NCBI GenBank assembly: GCA_027306845.1
Contig: DAHUYY010000051.1
Coordinates: 1-10,607 of the forward strand
Direction: 5' to 3'
DNA from: Vulcanimicrobiota bacterium
Lineage (GTDB): Bacteria; Vulcanimicrobiota; Vulcanimicrobiia; Vulcanimicrobiales; Vulcanimicrobiaceae
DNA length: 10,607 nucleotides
The notes below the pieces were generated by a model, which worked only from the letters and a program-made list of their open reading frames with translations, searched no databases and was not told the origin of the DNA. A program made the translations under genes and the position numbers. Each line of letters begins with the position of its first letter. Within the stretch, counting starts at the first letter, position 1. Positions 1 through 5,932 of the stretch are shown piece by piece.

Positions 1-88
1 CTCCGCCGCAGACCGCGTCATAACGACTCGCCCCGATTCGCTACGCACCGGTAGCCCGGTACACGTCGTTTCGGGCGGTGCGCAGTGA
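1..88 (+). CDS. C-terminal end of a probable RND/HlyD-family periplasmic adaptor (membrane fusion) protein, partial
   Basis: The frame starting at base 2 is open from the window edge to a TGA at 86-88. It encodes about 28 residues that include DRVITTRPDSLRTGSPVHV. This resembles the closing stretch of periplasmic adaptors of tripartite efflux pumps, where a 'GDRVVT-GL-LRDGAPV-V' pattern ends the membrane-proximal domain. The stop overlaps the GTG start of the TolC-family gene in a GTGA arrangement, which is what an adaptor followed by its outer membrane factor would give. The resemblance is by pattern only and rests on a very short tail, so the family call is an inference. The rest of the gene lies outside the window. 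Confidence 0.55.
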   Translation, partial: SAADRVITTRPDSLRTGSPVHVVSGGAQ

Positions 89-1467
89 AGCGGCACGCGG
101 CGCGTCTCGCTGCGGCCGTTCTCAGCGGTGCGTTGTTGCGCGCGGTCGTTCCGTATGCAACCGATGCGGCGACGCAGGGCCTCATCGCGCCGCGTGTCGC
201 GCTCCCCGGCGTTCCCACGAAAGTAACGCTCGTTCAGGCGGTAGCGATCGCGGTCGCGCAATCGCCGACGCTTGCACAGGCGCGCGCGACCTACGCGCAG
301 GCGCTCGCGAAATATGACGTGGCAAAGAGCGCCGTCTTTCCATCGGTATCGGGAAGCGCAGGGGCGACGCGTAGTTATTCTTCAGGGACGATCGGTGGGG
401 TCGGCACGGGCCTCGGCACGCCCAACGGAATCTACAACAGCGTCAACTACGGGCTCAAACTCAGCGAACTCATCTACGACGGGGGCCGCGTTATCGCCGG
501 CATTCACGTCGCAAAGTCGGGAGAGGTCGCCGGGCGCGACACGCTGATCCGTTCGTTACAACAGCTCGGCTACACCGTGGCGCAAGCATACTACGGGGTT
601 TTGCTTGCAGATCGCTCGGTAAGCGTCGACCAACAAATCATCAAACAGTACCTCACGCAAGAACAGCTCGTACAGGCGCAGATTCGCGTCGGCGCAGCAG
701 CGCCGTCCGATCTTTTTTCCGCGCAAGCGCTTACCGCTCAGGCCCGCTTGCAACTCGTCACCGACGAAGGCACGCGCGTCGCCGCGCAGGCGACCTTTGC
801 AACGACGTTGGGGCTCGATGCGAACGCGCTCATCGAACCGATCGATAATACGGCTGGTTCGTTGACCGCACCGGCGCCGAAATTTGCGATTCTTTCCTAC
901 GATCGAGCGATTCGGCGCGCGTTGTTACTGCGCCCCGATTACCTCGCAGCGCTCAATAATTATCAATCGGCGAAAGAGAACGTCCGTTTCAATCGGTTGA
1001 CGAAATTCCCGTCGATCAACGCTAACGCGAGCGACGGCTACCAGAGCGGCCTCAACGGCATTCCGGTTCAGTCGAAATCGTTGGGCGCGACGCTGACGGT
1101 GCCGATATTCGACCAAGGACTTACCAATTACAACGTTGCCGTCGCTGCGGCACAGGCCGACGCGGCGAAGGCGGGCATCACGCTTTCGCGATTACAGGTT
1201 GAGAGCGATGTACGTAGTGCGATCGCCAAGCTCGCTGCGGCGAAGTCGGCGCTCGACCAGGCGCAGGCGAGCCTGAAGGCGGCGCAAGTCGGATACGATG
1301 CTGCGAGCGCGCAATATAAGGCCGGGGTCGCAAACCTCGTCACGCTCGTAACCGCGGAAGCGACATTGGCGACGGCACAGAAAAACGCGGTCTCGTCGGT
1401 CTATTCGCTGCAGACGGCGGAACAAAATTACGAGCTCGCACTCGGGGAAAGTGAATACACGAAGTGA
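85..1467 (+). CDS. TolC-family outer membrane efflux protein
   Basis: This 460-aa protein is the outer membrane channel of a tripartite efflux or type I secretion system, a trimer joining the periplasmic adaptor to the cell surface. The N-terminus (KRHAAR, then an Ala/Leu-rich core, probable cleavage near residue 28) looks like a signal peptide. Two outer membrane efflux protein (OEP) repeats follow. The first, from about residue 48, begins TLVQAVAIAVAQSPTLAQA and runs into Y-V-K-S-A-FPS. The second, from about residue 275, contains RPDYLAALNNYQSAKENV and FPSINANAS. Long Ala/Gln-rich helices fill the rest of each half, and length is normal for the family. GTG at 85 is the only usable start, because an in-frame TAG lies at 52-54. 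A weak GGCGG at 74-78 precedes it. The gene is coupled by GTGA overlaps both to the adaptor tail upstream and to the next gene. The exported substrate cannot be told from this window. Confidence 0.9.
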   Translation: MKRHAARLAAAVLSGALLRAVVPYATDAATQGLIAPRVALPGVPTKVTLVQAVAIAVAQSPTLAQARATYAQALAKYDVAKSAVFPSVSGSAGATRSYSSGTIGGVGTGLGTPNGIYNSVNYGLKLSELIYDGGRVIAGIHVAKSGEVAGRDTLIRSLQQLGYTVAQAYYGVLLADRSVSVDQQIIKQYLTQEQLVQAQIRVGAAAPSDLFSAQALTAQARLQLVTDEGTRVAAQATFATTLGLDANALIEPIDNTAGSLTAPAPKFAILSYDRAIRRALLLRPDYLAALNNYQSAKENVRFNRLTKFPSINANASDGYQSGLNGIPVQSKSLGATLTVPIFDQGLTNYNVAVAAAQADAAKAGITLSRLQVESDVRSAIAKLAAAKSALDQAQASLKAAQVGYDAASAQYKAGVANLVTLVTAEATLATAQKNAVSSVYSLQTAEQNYELALGESEYTK

Positions 1468-2603
1468 TCGCGATTGCAGACCCGGTCAACGCTGAAATAC
1501 TTGCCGTCGCTGAGGATCGCCTCGCGGGCTTTCAATGCGATCCGTTCGGTGAGATCGCTCGACGGAGCGGCGTTCCCTTGCCGCTCGTGCTCGATCGAAT
1601 CGTTGCGATGCTTGAGGCGGGAACCATTCGCCGGGTTCGGCAGACGCTGCTCGCAACGAGTCTCGCACCCGGCGCACTCGTTGCCTGGCGCGTACCGGCG
1701 GAGCGGCTCGAGGCGGCGTTCGATTTCATGAGCAAGGAAGATCCGTTCTCGGGGCATATCGTCATTCGCAGCACCGATGGCGACTCGCCCGGAAGCGCCT
1801 ATCGTCTGTGGACCACCCTGAAAGTCCCGCAGGGCTATTCGTTGCGCAAGCATGCCGAGTTTCTCGCCGCGCGCGTCGGGGCCGAAGCCTTTAAGCTCAT
1901 GCCCGCGAAGATGCTCTTCGCGCTCGGCGTCGGCCACGTTCGTCGCCGGGGCCTCGAGCCGGGTGCGCGCGCCGATGCACCGGGCGAGATTCAGAGTACG
2001 AATTTGGTGCTGCTCGATGAAGAGGAATGGCGCGTCCTCACCGCGCTGAAACGCGAGTTTGCGATCGACGAGATCGTTGAAGAGTGTTGGGTCGCGCGCG
2101 CCGCCGAGGCCGGCCTCTCGCTGGAGCGATTCTTCGCCGTCGCCGAAGAGCTCGAGCGCCGCAAGGTGATCGGGCGCTTCTCCACGTTTTTAGAGCACGT
2201 AAAACCGAACGCCGCCAACGAGCGCGTCACGCGCTATAACGCGCTCTTCCACTGGCGCGTCGCTCCGGGGAGCGAGGTTGCCGCCGGCCGAGAGGTCGCT
2301 CGACACTACGTTATCACCCATGGTTATTGGCGCGAGGGCGGCCCGGAGTTCATGAACGTCAACATTATGGCGGTCGCGCACGGAACCGAGAAGGCGCTCG
2401 TCCTCGAACACAAAGCCGCGATCGACGCTCACCTTCGCGAGGCCGGCATTCCGTTCGATTACACCAACGTCTTTTGGGGCGGGCGGAGCGAGATCAAGCC
2501 GTCGGAGATCGCGCCGGCAGCGTTCGAGAGATTTCATCGCACCCTCGGCAACGATCCGGAAGCGATGCGGGCAGAGGACGGCGAAGCACTCTCCTCGGCC
2601 TAG
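1464..2603 (+). CDS. Two-module Lrp/AsnC-like protein resembling a fused siroheme decarboxylase (AhbA-AhbB type)
   Basis: This 379-aa protein appears to be two copies of a winged-helix plus AsnC-type alpha/beta domain. The first half has an HTH at about residues 26-58 (DPFGEIARRSG...LEAGTIRRV), an LVAWRVP strand, His98 and an MPAKMLFALGVG end. The second half, from about residue 180, has another HTH-like stretch ending ERRKVIGRF, then FHWRV, the THGYWRE motif (His286), and an NIMAVAHG strand. This order matches AhbA/AhbB (NirD/L/G/H) siroheme decarboxylases of the alternative heme and heme d1 pathways, where a His in the same region is catalytically important. Known enzymes are usually two separate subunits, although a fused NirDL is known. 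No other tetrapyrrole gene is visible here, so a DNA-binding or ligand-sensing regulator remains possible. GTG at 1464 overlaps the tolC stop (GTGA). The next gene starts 30 nt downstream. The family is fairly sure, the function is not. Confidence 0.6.
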   Translation: MIAIADPVNAEILAVAEDRLAGFQCDPFGEIARRSGVPLPLVLDRIVAMLEAGTIRRVRQTLLATSLAPGALVAWRVPAERLEAAFDFMSKEDPFSGHIVIRSTDGDSPGSAYRLWTTLKVPQGYSLRKHAEFLAARVGAEAFKLMPAKMLFALGVGHVRRRGLEPGARADAPGEIQSTNLVLLDEEEWRVLTALKREFAIDEIVEECWVARAAEAGLSLERFFAVAEELERRKVIGRFSTFLEHVKPNAANERVTRYNALFHWRVAPGSEVAAGREVARHYVITHGYWREGGPEFMNVNIMAVAHGTEKALVLEHKAAIDAHLREAGIPFDYTNVFWGGRSEIKPSEIAPAAFERFHRTLGNDPEAMRAEDGEALSSA

Positions 2604-2617
2604 TTGCCTTGCTGCCC

Positions 2618-2625
2618 GGGAGGAG
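2618..2625 (+). promoter_or_regulatory. Strong ribosome binding site that fixes the TTG start of the solute-binding protein
   Basis: GGGAGGAG ends 8 nt before TTG at 2634. It is the best Shine-Dalgarno match noticed in the window and favours TTG 2634 over the in-frame TTG at 2604. The shorter product begins MKRFAVLALALAFSFTAC, a clean lipoprotein signal. Confidence 0.8.
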
Positions 2626-2633
2626 ATCTTCTT

Positions 2634-4274
2634 TTGAAACGCTTCGCCGTTCTTGCCCTTGCCCTCGCGTTCTCGTTTACCGCCTGTAGCCGCGTGCAGA
2701 AAAGCGGCGCGCTCGGGCCGAACGGACAAATAAATGCGTGGACGATTCCCCACGTTCTGCGGTACGCGACCGCGGAGGATATATCGTCGCTCAACCCGGT
2801 GCTGACGCAGCAGACGACGCTCGGCCTTATGTCCTCGCTGACGATGGCCTGGTTGACGAAGTGGAACGCGCAGAACAAACCGATTCCCGAACTGCTTACC
2901 GTCGAACCGACGAAAGCGAACGGCGGCATCAGCCCCGACGGCAAGACGATTACCTGGCACCTCCGCCACGGCGTGCGTTGGTCCGACGGCGCTCCCTTTA
3001 CCGCCGACGATGTCGTGTGGTCGATTCACGCAATCATGAATCCGGCGAACGATATCGTTAGCCGCACGGGCTGGGATCTAATCGACAAAATTCAGGAGCC
3101 GAACAAATACACGGTGATCCTGCACCTCAAACACCCGTACTCGCCGTTTATTACGACGTTTTTTTCCAGCGCCGACGCCAATCCGTGCGTGCTTCCCAAG
3201 CATTTGTTGGCGAAGTATCCGAACATCAATAACGTTGCGTATAACTCGCTTCCGGTCGGCATCGGGCCGTTCAAATACGAACGTTGGAACCGCGGCCAAG
3301 ACGTCGTCATGGTTCCGAACCCGTACTATTTCCGCGGATTGCCGAAGCTCAAAAAAGTTATCTTCGAGATCATTCCCAATCGCGACACGGTGCTGACGCA
3401 GATGCAAGCGAAACAACTCGATCTCTGGATGTACGTTTCGCCGGCCTATGTGAGCCGTCTCAAAGCGATGACCCCTTTCAAGGTCTCAGTGAAGCCCGAC
3501 TATTACTACGACCACATCGATTTCAATCTCTCGCACCCGAAGGTCGCGAGCTTAGCGGTTCGTCGAGCGCTGCTCTATGCGACTCCGCGCTCGCGCATCA
3601 ACCGAAAGATCCGTCATAATATCGGGAATCTGCAGGATCAACCGAATCCCAAGACCGCTCCCTATTGGGTTCACGGCATCGGTTTCACGCAGTACAGCAT
3701 CGCCAAAGCGAACGCGATTCTCGACAAAGCGGGCTGGAAGCGCGGCCCCGGCGGGATTCGCGAGAAGAACGGCGTGCGGTTGGTGCTCGATCTCGCCACC
3801 GTCGTCGGCCTCCCCGATACCGATAACATCATCGAACTCATGCGCGAATCATGGAAGAAGATCGGCGTGGGGCTTAGCGTCCGTCACTATTCCTCGGCGG
3901 AGTTCTTCGCGCCGTTTCAAAACGGTGGCATCGTCTACGGGAATAGCTGGGACGTTACATTGTTCGCTTGGGGGAACGATCCGCTCGGCGACTACTCGTT
4001 CATCTATGGCTGCAACCAGTTCCCGCCGAACGGGCAGAACGATCTGCGTTGGTGCGATCCGAAGGCCGATGCGGCGATGAAGGCGCTCTTCTCGCACTTC
4101 ACGCAACGCGAACGAAATGCCGACGTCGCGATTCTCACCAAGCAGTTCGTGAAAGAGGTTCCCTCGATTATCACCGACGGACGCATGGCGATCTATGCCT
4201 ACAATCGCGATCTCAAACACTTTCATCCGGGCGTCCTCGCGCCGTTCGATAACATGATGAAGGTGGATATATAG
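2634..4274 (+). CDS. ABC transporter substrate-binding lipoprotein, family 5 (peptide/nickel/opine type)
   Basis: This 546-aa periplasmic solute receptor belongs to the DppA/OppA-like SBP_bac_5 family. It begins with a lipoprotein signal: KR, a hydrophobic core, then FTAC with Cys18 as the probable acylation site (Phe at -3 is less usual). The family hallmark is at about residues 111-129: RHGVRWSDGAPFTADDVVWS. Later features typical of the fold include the GIGPFKYERW stretch, the 'LAVRRALLYATPR' helix, and a C-terminal lobe with FAWGNDPLGDYSF. A cysteine pair around YGCNQFPPN and LRWCDPK could form a disulfide. The start is TTG at 2634, chosen for the strong GGGAGGAG upstream and the lipobox. 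The gene follows the AhbA/B-like gene on the same strand. No permease or ATPase genes follow, so it is an orphan receptor within this window. Substrate class (peptide, nickel, heme or other) cannot be read from the sequence. Confidence 0.9.
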   Translation: MKRFAVLALALAFSFTACSRVQKSGALGPNGQINAWTIPHVLRYATAEDISSLNPVLTQQTTLGLMSSLTMAWLTKWNAQNKPIPELLTVEPTKANGGISPDGKTITWHLRHGVRWSDGAPFTADDVVWSIHAIMNPANDIVSRTGWDLIDKIQEPNKYTVILHLKHPYSPFITTFFSSADANPCVLPKHLLAKYPNINNVAYNSLPVGIGPFKYERWNRGQDVVMVPNPYYFRGLPKLKKVIFEIIPNRDTVLTQMQAKQLDLWMYVSPAYVSRLKAMTPFKVSVKPDYYYDHIDFNLSHPKVASLAVRRALLYATPRSRINRKIRHNIGNLQDQPNPKTAPYWVHGIGFTQYSIAKANAILDKAGWKRGPGGIREKNGVRLVLDLATVVGLPDTDNIIELMRESWKKIGVGLSVRHYSSAEFFAPFQNGGIVYGNSWDVTLFAWGNDPLGDYSFIYGCNQFPPNGQNDLRWCDPKADAAMKALFSHFTQRERNADVAILTKQFVKEVPSIITDGRMAIYAYNRDLKHFHPGVLAPFDNMMKVDI

Positions 4275-4275
4275 G

Positions 4276-4350
4276 CGCCGCTCCTGTCACGCCGAGTAGC
4301 CGCCGCTCCTGTCACGCCGAGTAGCCGCCGCTCCTGTCACGCCGAGTAGC
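4276..4350 (+). repeat. Three perfect tandem copies of a 25-bp repeat (left arm of a palindromic array)
   Basis: Copies lie at 4276-4300, 4301-4325 and 4326-4350 and are identical. The unit is CGCCGCTCCTGTCACGCCGA followed by GTAGC. The first copy begins one base after the stop codon of the solute-binding protein gene. The core TGTCACGCCGAGTAG is close to the reverse complement of the core repeated on the right side (CTACTCGGGATGAC), so this block is the inverted left arm of a larger element. There are no spacers and no coding sense. Confidence 0.95.
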
Positions 4351-4358
4351 GCGAAGCG

Positions 4359-4390
4359 CGTATCGAGGCGACGTGCGATCCCTCGATACG
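4359..4390. terminator. Central hairpin of the convergent intergenic repeat, possible bidirectional terminator
   Basis: CGTATCGAGG (4359-4368) pairs perfectly with CCTCGATACG (4381-4390) around a 12-nt loop. A smaller GCGC-GAA-GCGC hairpin (4349-4359) abuts it on the left and GGCGC-TAAC-GCGCC (4391-4404) abuts it on the right. Because the flanking repeat blocks are inverted relative to each other, the stem can be continued outward imperfectly. It sits between two genes that converge, so a role in stopping transcription from both sides is plausible. There is no T-tract, so the terminator role is inference; the inverted repeat itself is certain. Confidence 0.5.
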
Positions 4391-4401
4391 GGCGCTAACG
4401 C

Positions 4402-4490
4402 GCCCTACTCGGGATGACGGTAGTCGGTGGCTTCGCGCCCTACTCGGGATGACGGTCGTCGGTGGCTGCGCCACCTACTCGGCATGACGG
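4402..4490 (+). repeat. Tandem 35-bp repeat, about 2.5 copies (right arm of the palindromic array)
   Basis: Copy A is 4402-4436, copy B is 4437-4471 and a partial copy C is 4472-4490. Each contains CCTACTCGGGATGACGG (GGCATGACGG in copy C), and A and B share the following T-GTCGGTGGCT segment. The core is the near reverse complement of the 25-bp repeat core at 4276-4350. The last copy ends 7 bp before the stop codon of the - strand gene. Together the repeats and the central hairpin fill the entire 223-bp convergent gap. Confidence 0.9.
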
Positions 4491-4497
4491 GCGGCGG

Positions 4498-5079
4498 CTA
4501 TGCGAGCGATGCGCTCGGGGCGGTCGACGAGTCGACGTACACGGCGAGGCGTTCGATCGTTCCGTCGCTTCCCATCGCGAGCGCGCTGCCTCCCGGAAAA
4601 CCGGTGGCGAATATCTGCTCGTAGCTTCCGCCGCTCGGCGCGGGAATCTGCGTGAAATACTCGGGGAGCGCAAGCAGCTGCATTCCGAGCCCGATCTCGC
4701 CGGGAACCAGCCGATAGCTCCCGCAGTCACGTGCCTCCAAGGGCGGTGCCTGCGCGGCGCGCGGCCGATAGAGCTCGGCGGCGCTTAACGACGGCCCGCT
4801 GAAAAAGAGCGATAGGAAAGCGCGCTCGCCGGCGATGCGCAGGCAATAGGTGTGCCAACCCGCTGACGGGTAGCGATAGGCGATGCCGAGTTCGCGCTCG
4901 ACCTCACGGCGCATATCGGTTCCGACAACGAGTGAGAGTCGCTCGTTGAAGAGCGCGATCGGAGCGTCGGCCCGCGGTGGGAGCGTCGGTGCGTGCGCCG
5001 GGCGCTTGCGTTCGTAGATGCTCGCCAGTACCTCGACTGCACGTCGCATCGCAAAGTCCGGCGGTTCGCGTTCGCTCAT
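4498..5079 (-). CDS. Hypothetical protein coupled to the M50 protease
   Basis: I do not recognise this 193-aa protein. It begins MSEREPPDFAMRRAVEVLAS. It has no signal peptide or membrane segment, so it is probably cytoplasmic. Residues 44-65 (FNERLSLVVGTDMRREVERELG) vaguely resemble the 'G-T-EV...LG' turn-helix seen in BamE/SmpA-like domains, but this is a weak likeness. Later stretches include GWHTYCLRIAGE, FLSLFFSG and a C-terminal segment with SDGTIERLAVYVD that reads as beta-strands. The ATG at 5079 overlaps the stop of the M50 gene as ATGA, which strongly supports this start and suggests co-translation. A longer in-frame opening upstream exists, but it lies inside the M50 gene and reads as Arg-rich shadow sequence. 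The tight coupling suggests a partner, regulator or substrate-handling role with the protease, but that is inference. Confidence 0.8.
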   Translation of the reverse strand: MSEREPPDFAMRRAVEVLASIYERKRPAHAPTLPPRADAPIALFNERLSLVVGTDMRREVERELGIAYRYPSAGWHTYCLRIAGERAFLSLFFSGPSLSAAELYRPRAAQAPPLEARDCGSYRLVPGEIGLGMQLLALPEYFTQIPAPSGGSYEQIFATGFPGGSALAMGSDGTIERLAVYVDSSTAPSASLA

Positions 5080-5873
5080 CGGTGGAGCGATACAAGCGCC
5101 GGCAGATGGATACGCGCTTCGATGAAGAGCAGGCCTAAGAGGGTTCCCGCATAGGCAAGGCCGACGCGAATGCGGGCCGGAGCCCCGATGCTGTCGGCGG
5201 TGGAGGCGAGTGCGGTTCGCCACGAGCCTGCGAGCCAGAAGACGCTGAACAGCGCGATCAACGCGATCGGCAGGATCGGCAGCTGCGCGAGAATGGCGAC
5301 GATAATAAAGATCGGCAATGCAAGAACGACGATCGGCGGCCAGACCGCTTGGATGATTCGCCCGCCATCGAGCGGCAGCACCGGCGCCATGTTGAAGAGG
5401 TTGAGCAGCGCGCTGATATTTGCCGCGAGCATCCAAAAGGGATCGTGCGTCGCCAAACCCATAGCCAGCGCGGCCGCTGCGAGCCCCATTCCGGCGAGCG
5501 GTCCGGCAAGAGCGATGTACGCTCCCTCCTCATCGTTCGCCGGTTTGCCCCCGGGGGTAAGCGCTCCGACGAACGGCAAGAAGATCGGAGCCCCCACCGC
5601 GAGCCCGTAATTGCGAAAGGCGAGCACGTGCCCTAATTCATGGGCGAGGAGCACGAGCGCGAGAATGATGCCGAAACGCCAACCGAAGGTCAGGCCGTAG
5701 AGCCAGAGCGTGGCGAGAAAACTGAAGCTGCCCAGCAACATCGGCGCGTGGAAAAGCAATACGAGGAGCCCCTTAAACTTCGCGGCGAGTGCTCCGAGTG
5801 CGGCGAGCAGAGCCGCCACCCCCTTCGATTTTTTCTTCGCCGGTTTATCGAGAGGCGGCTGATGGGAATCCAT
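5076..5873 (-). CDS. M50 family (site-2 protease type) integral membrane zinc metalloprotease
   Basis: This 265-aa protein is an intramembrane zinc protease of the S2P/SpoIVFB type. A basic N-terminal tail (KPAKKKSK) precedes about six hydrophobic segments. The zinc motif HELGH is at residues 78-82 within a membrane helix (LVLLAHELGHVLAF). The third ligand motif NMAPVLPLDGG is at about 161-171, with Asp169. No PDZ or CBS domain is present, so it is the compact form. ATG 5873 was chosen because it leaves a normal basic N-terminus. An in-frame TTG at 5924 would add 17 residues but runs through the inverted repeat of the divergent gap. Neither has a strong ribosome site. Such proteases usually cut membrane-bound regulators such as anti-sigma factors, but none is seen nearby. 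It is followed by an ATGA-coupled gene of unknown function. Confidence 0.9.
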   Translation of the reverse strand: MDSHQPPLDKPAKKKSKGVAALLAALGALAAKFKGLLVLLFHAPMLLGSFSFLATLWLYGLTFGWRFGIILALVLLAHELGHVLAFRNYGLAVGAPIFLPFVGALTPGGKPANDEEGAYIALAGPLAGMGLAAAALAMGLATHDPFWMLAANISALLNLFNMAPVLPLDGGRIIQAVWPPIVVLALPIFIIVAILAQLPILPIALIALFSVFWLAGSWRTALASTADSIGAPARIRVGLAYAGTLLGLLFIEARIHLPALVSLHR

Positions 5874-5882
5874 GGGCGTTGA

Positions 5883-5923
5883 TGCTTCGACCGCGAAGAA
5901 GCCCCCCCTCGTACGTCGAAGCA
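5883..5923. promoter_or_regulatory. Perfect 8-bp inverted repeat in the divergent gap, candidate operator
   Basis: TGCTTCGA (5883-5890) and TCGAAGCA (5916-5923) are exact reverse complements separated by 25 bp, with centres 33 bp apart, or about three helical turns. A further short inverted repeat, CTTCG-ACCG-CGAAG, lies at 5885-5898. The pair lies in the 59-bp gap between the M50 gene (- strand) and the DRE-TIM synthase gene (+ strand), where a shared promoter region must lie. The right half-site ends in the AAGGA ribosome site (5923-5927) of the synthase gene. Operator function is inference. Clear -35/-10 boxes were not recognised. Confidence 0.4.
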
Positions 5924-5932
5924 AGGAAAGCC

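Noticed and set aside
2190..3029. Long open frame on the - strand (279 codons)
   Set aside because: It lies across two well-supported + strand genes and reads as Arg/Gly/His-rich sequence with no domain; it is a GC-rich shadow.
4276..4490. Possible CRISPR array
   Set aside because: Copies are directly adjacent with no unique spacers, unit lengths differ between arms, and no cas genes are present.
5080..5436. N-terminal extension of the 193-aa hypothetical protein
   Set aside because: It lies inside the M50 gene in another frame and is Arg/Ala/His-rich; the ATGA junction gives a better start at 5079.
5789..5932. 48-residue N-terminal extension of the DRE-TIM synthase
   Set aside because: It overlaps the divergent M50 gene, has no family likeness, and ATG 5933 has a well-placed AAGGA.
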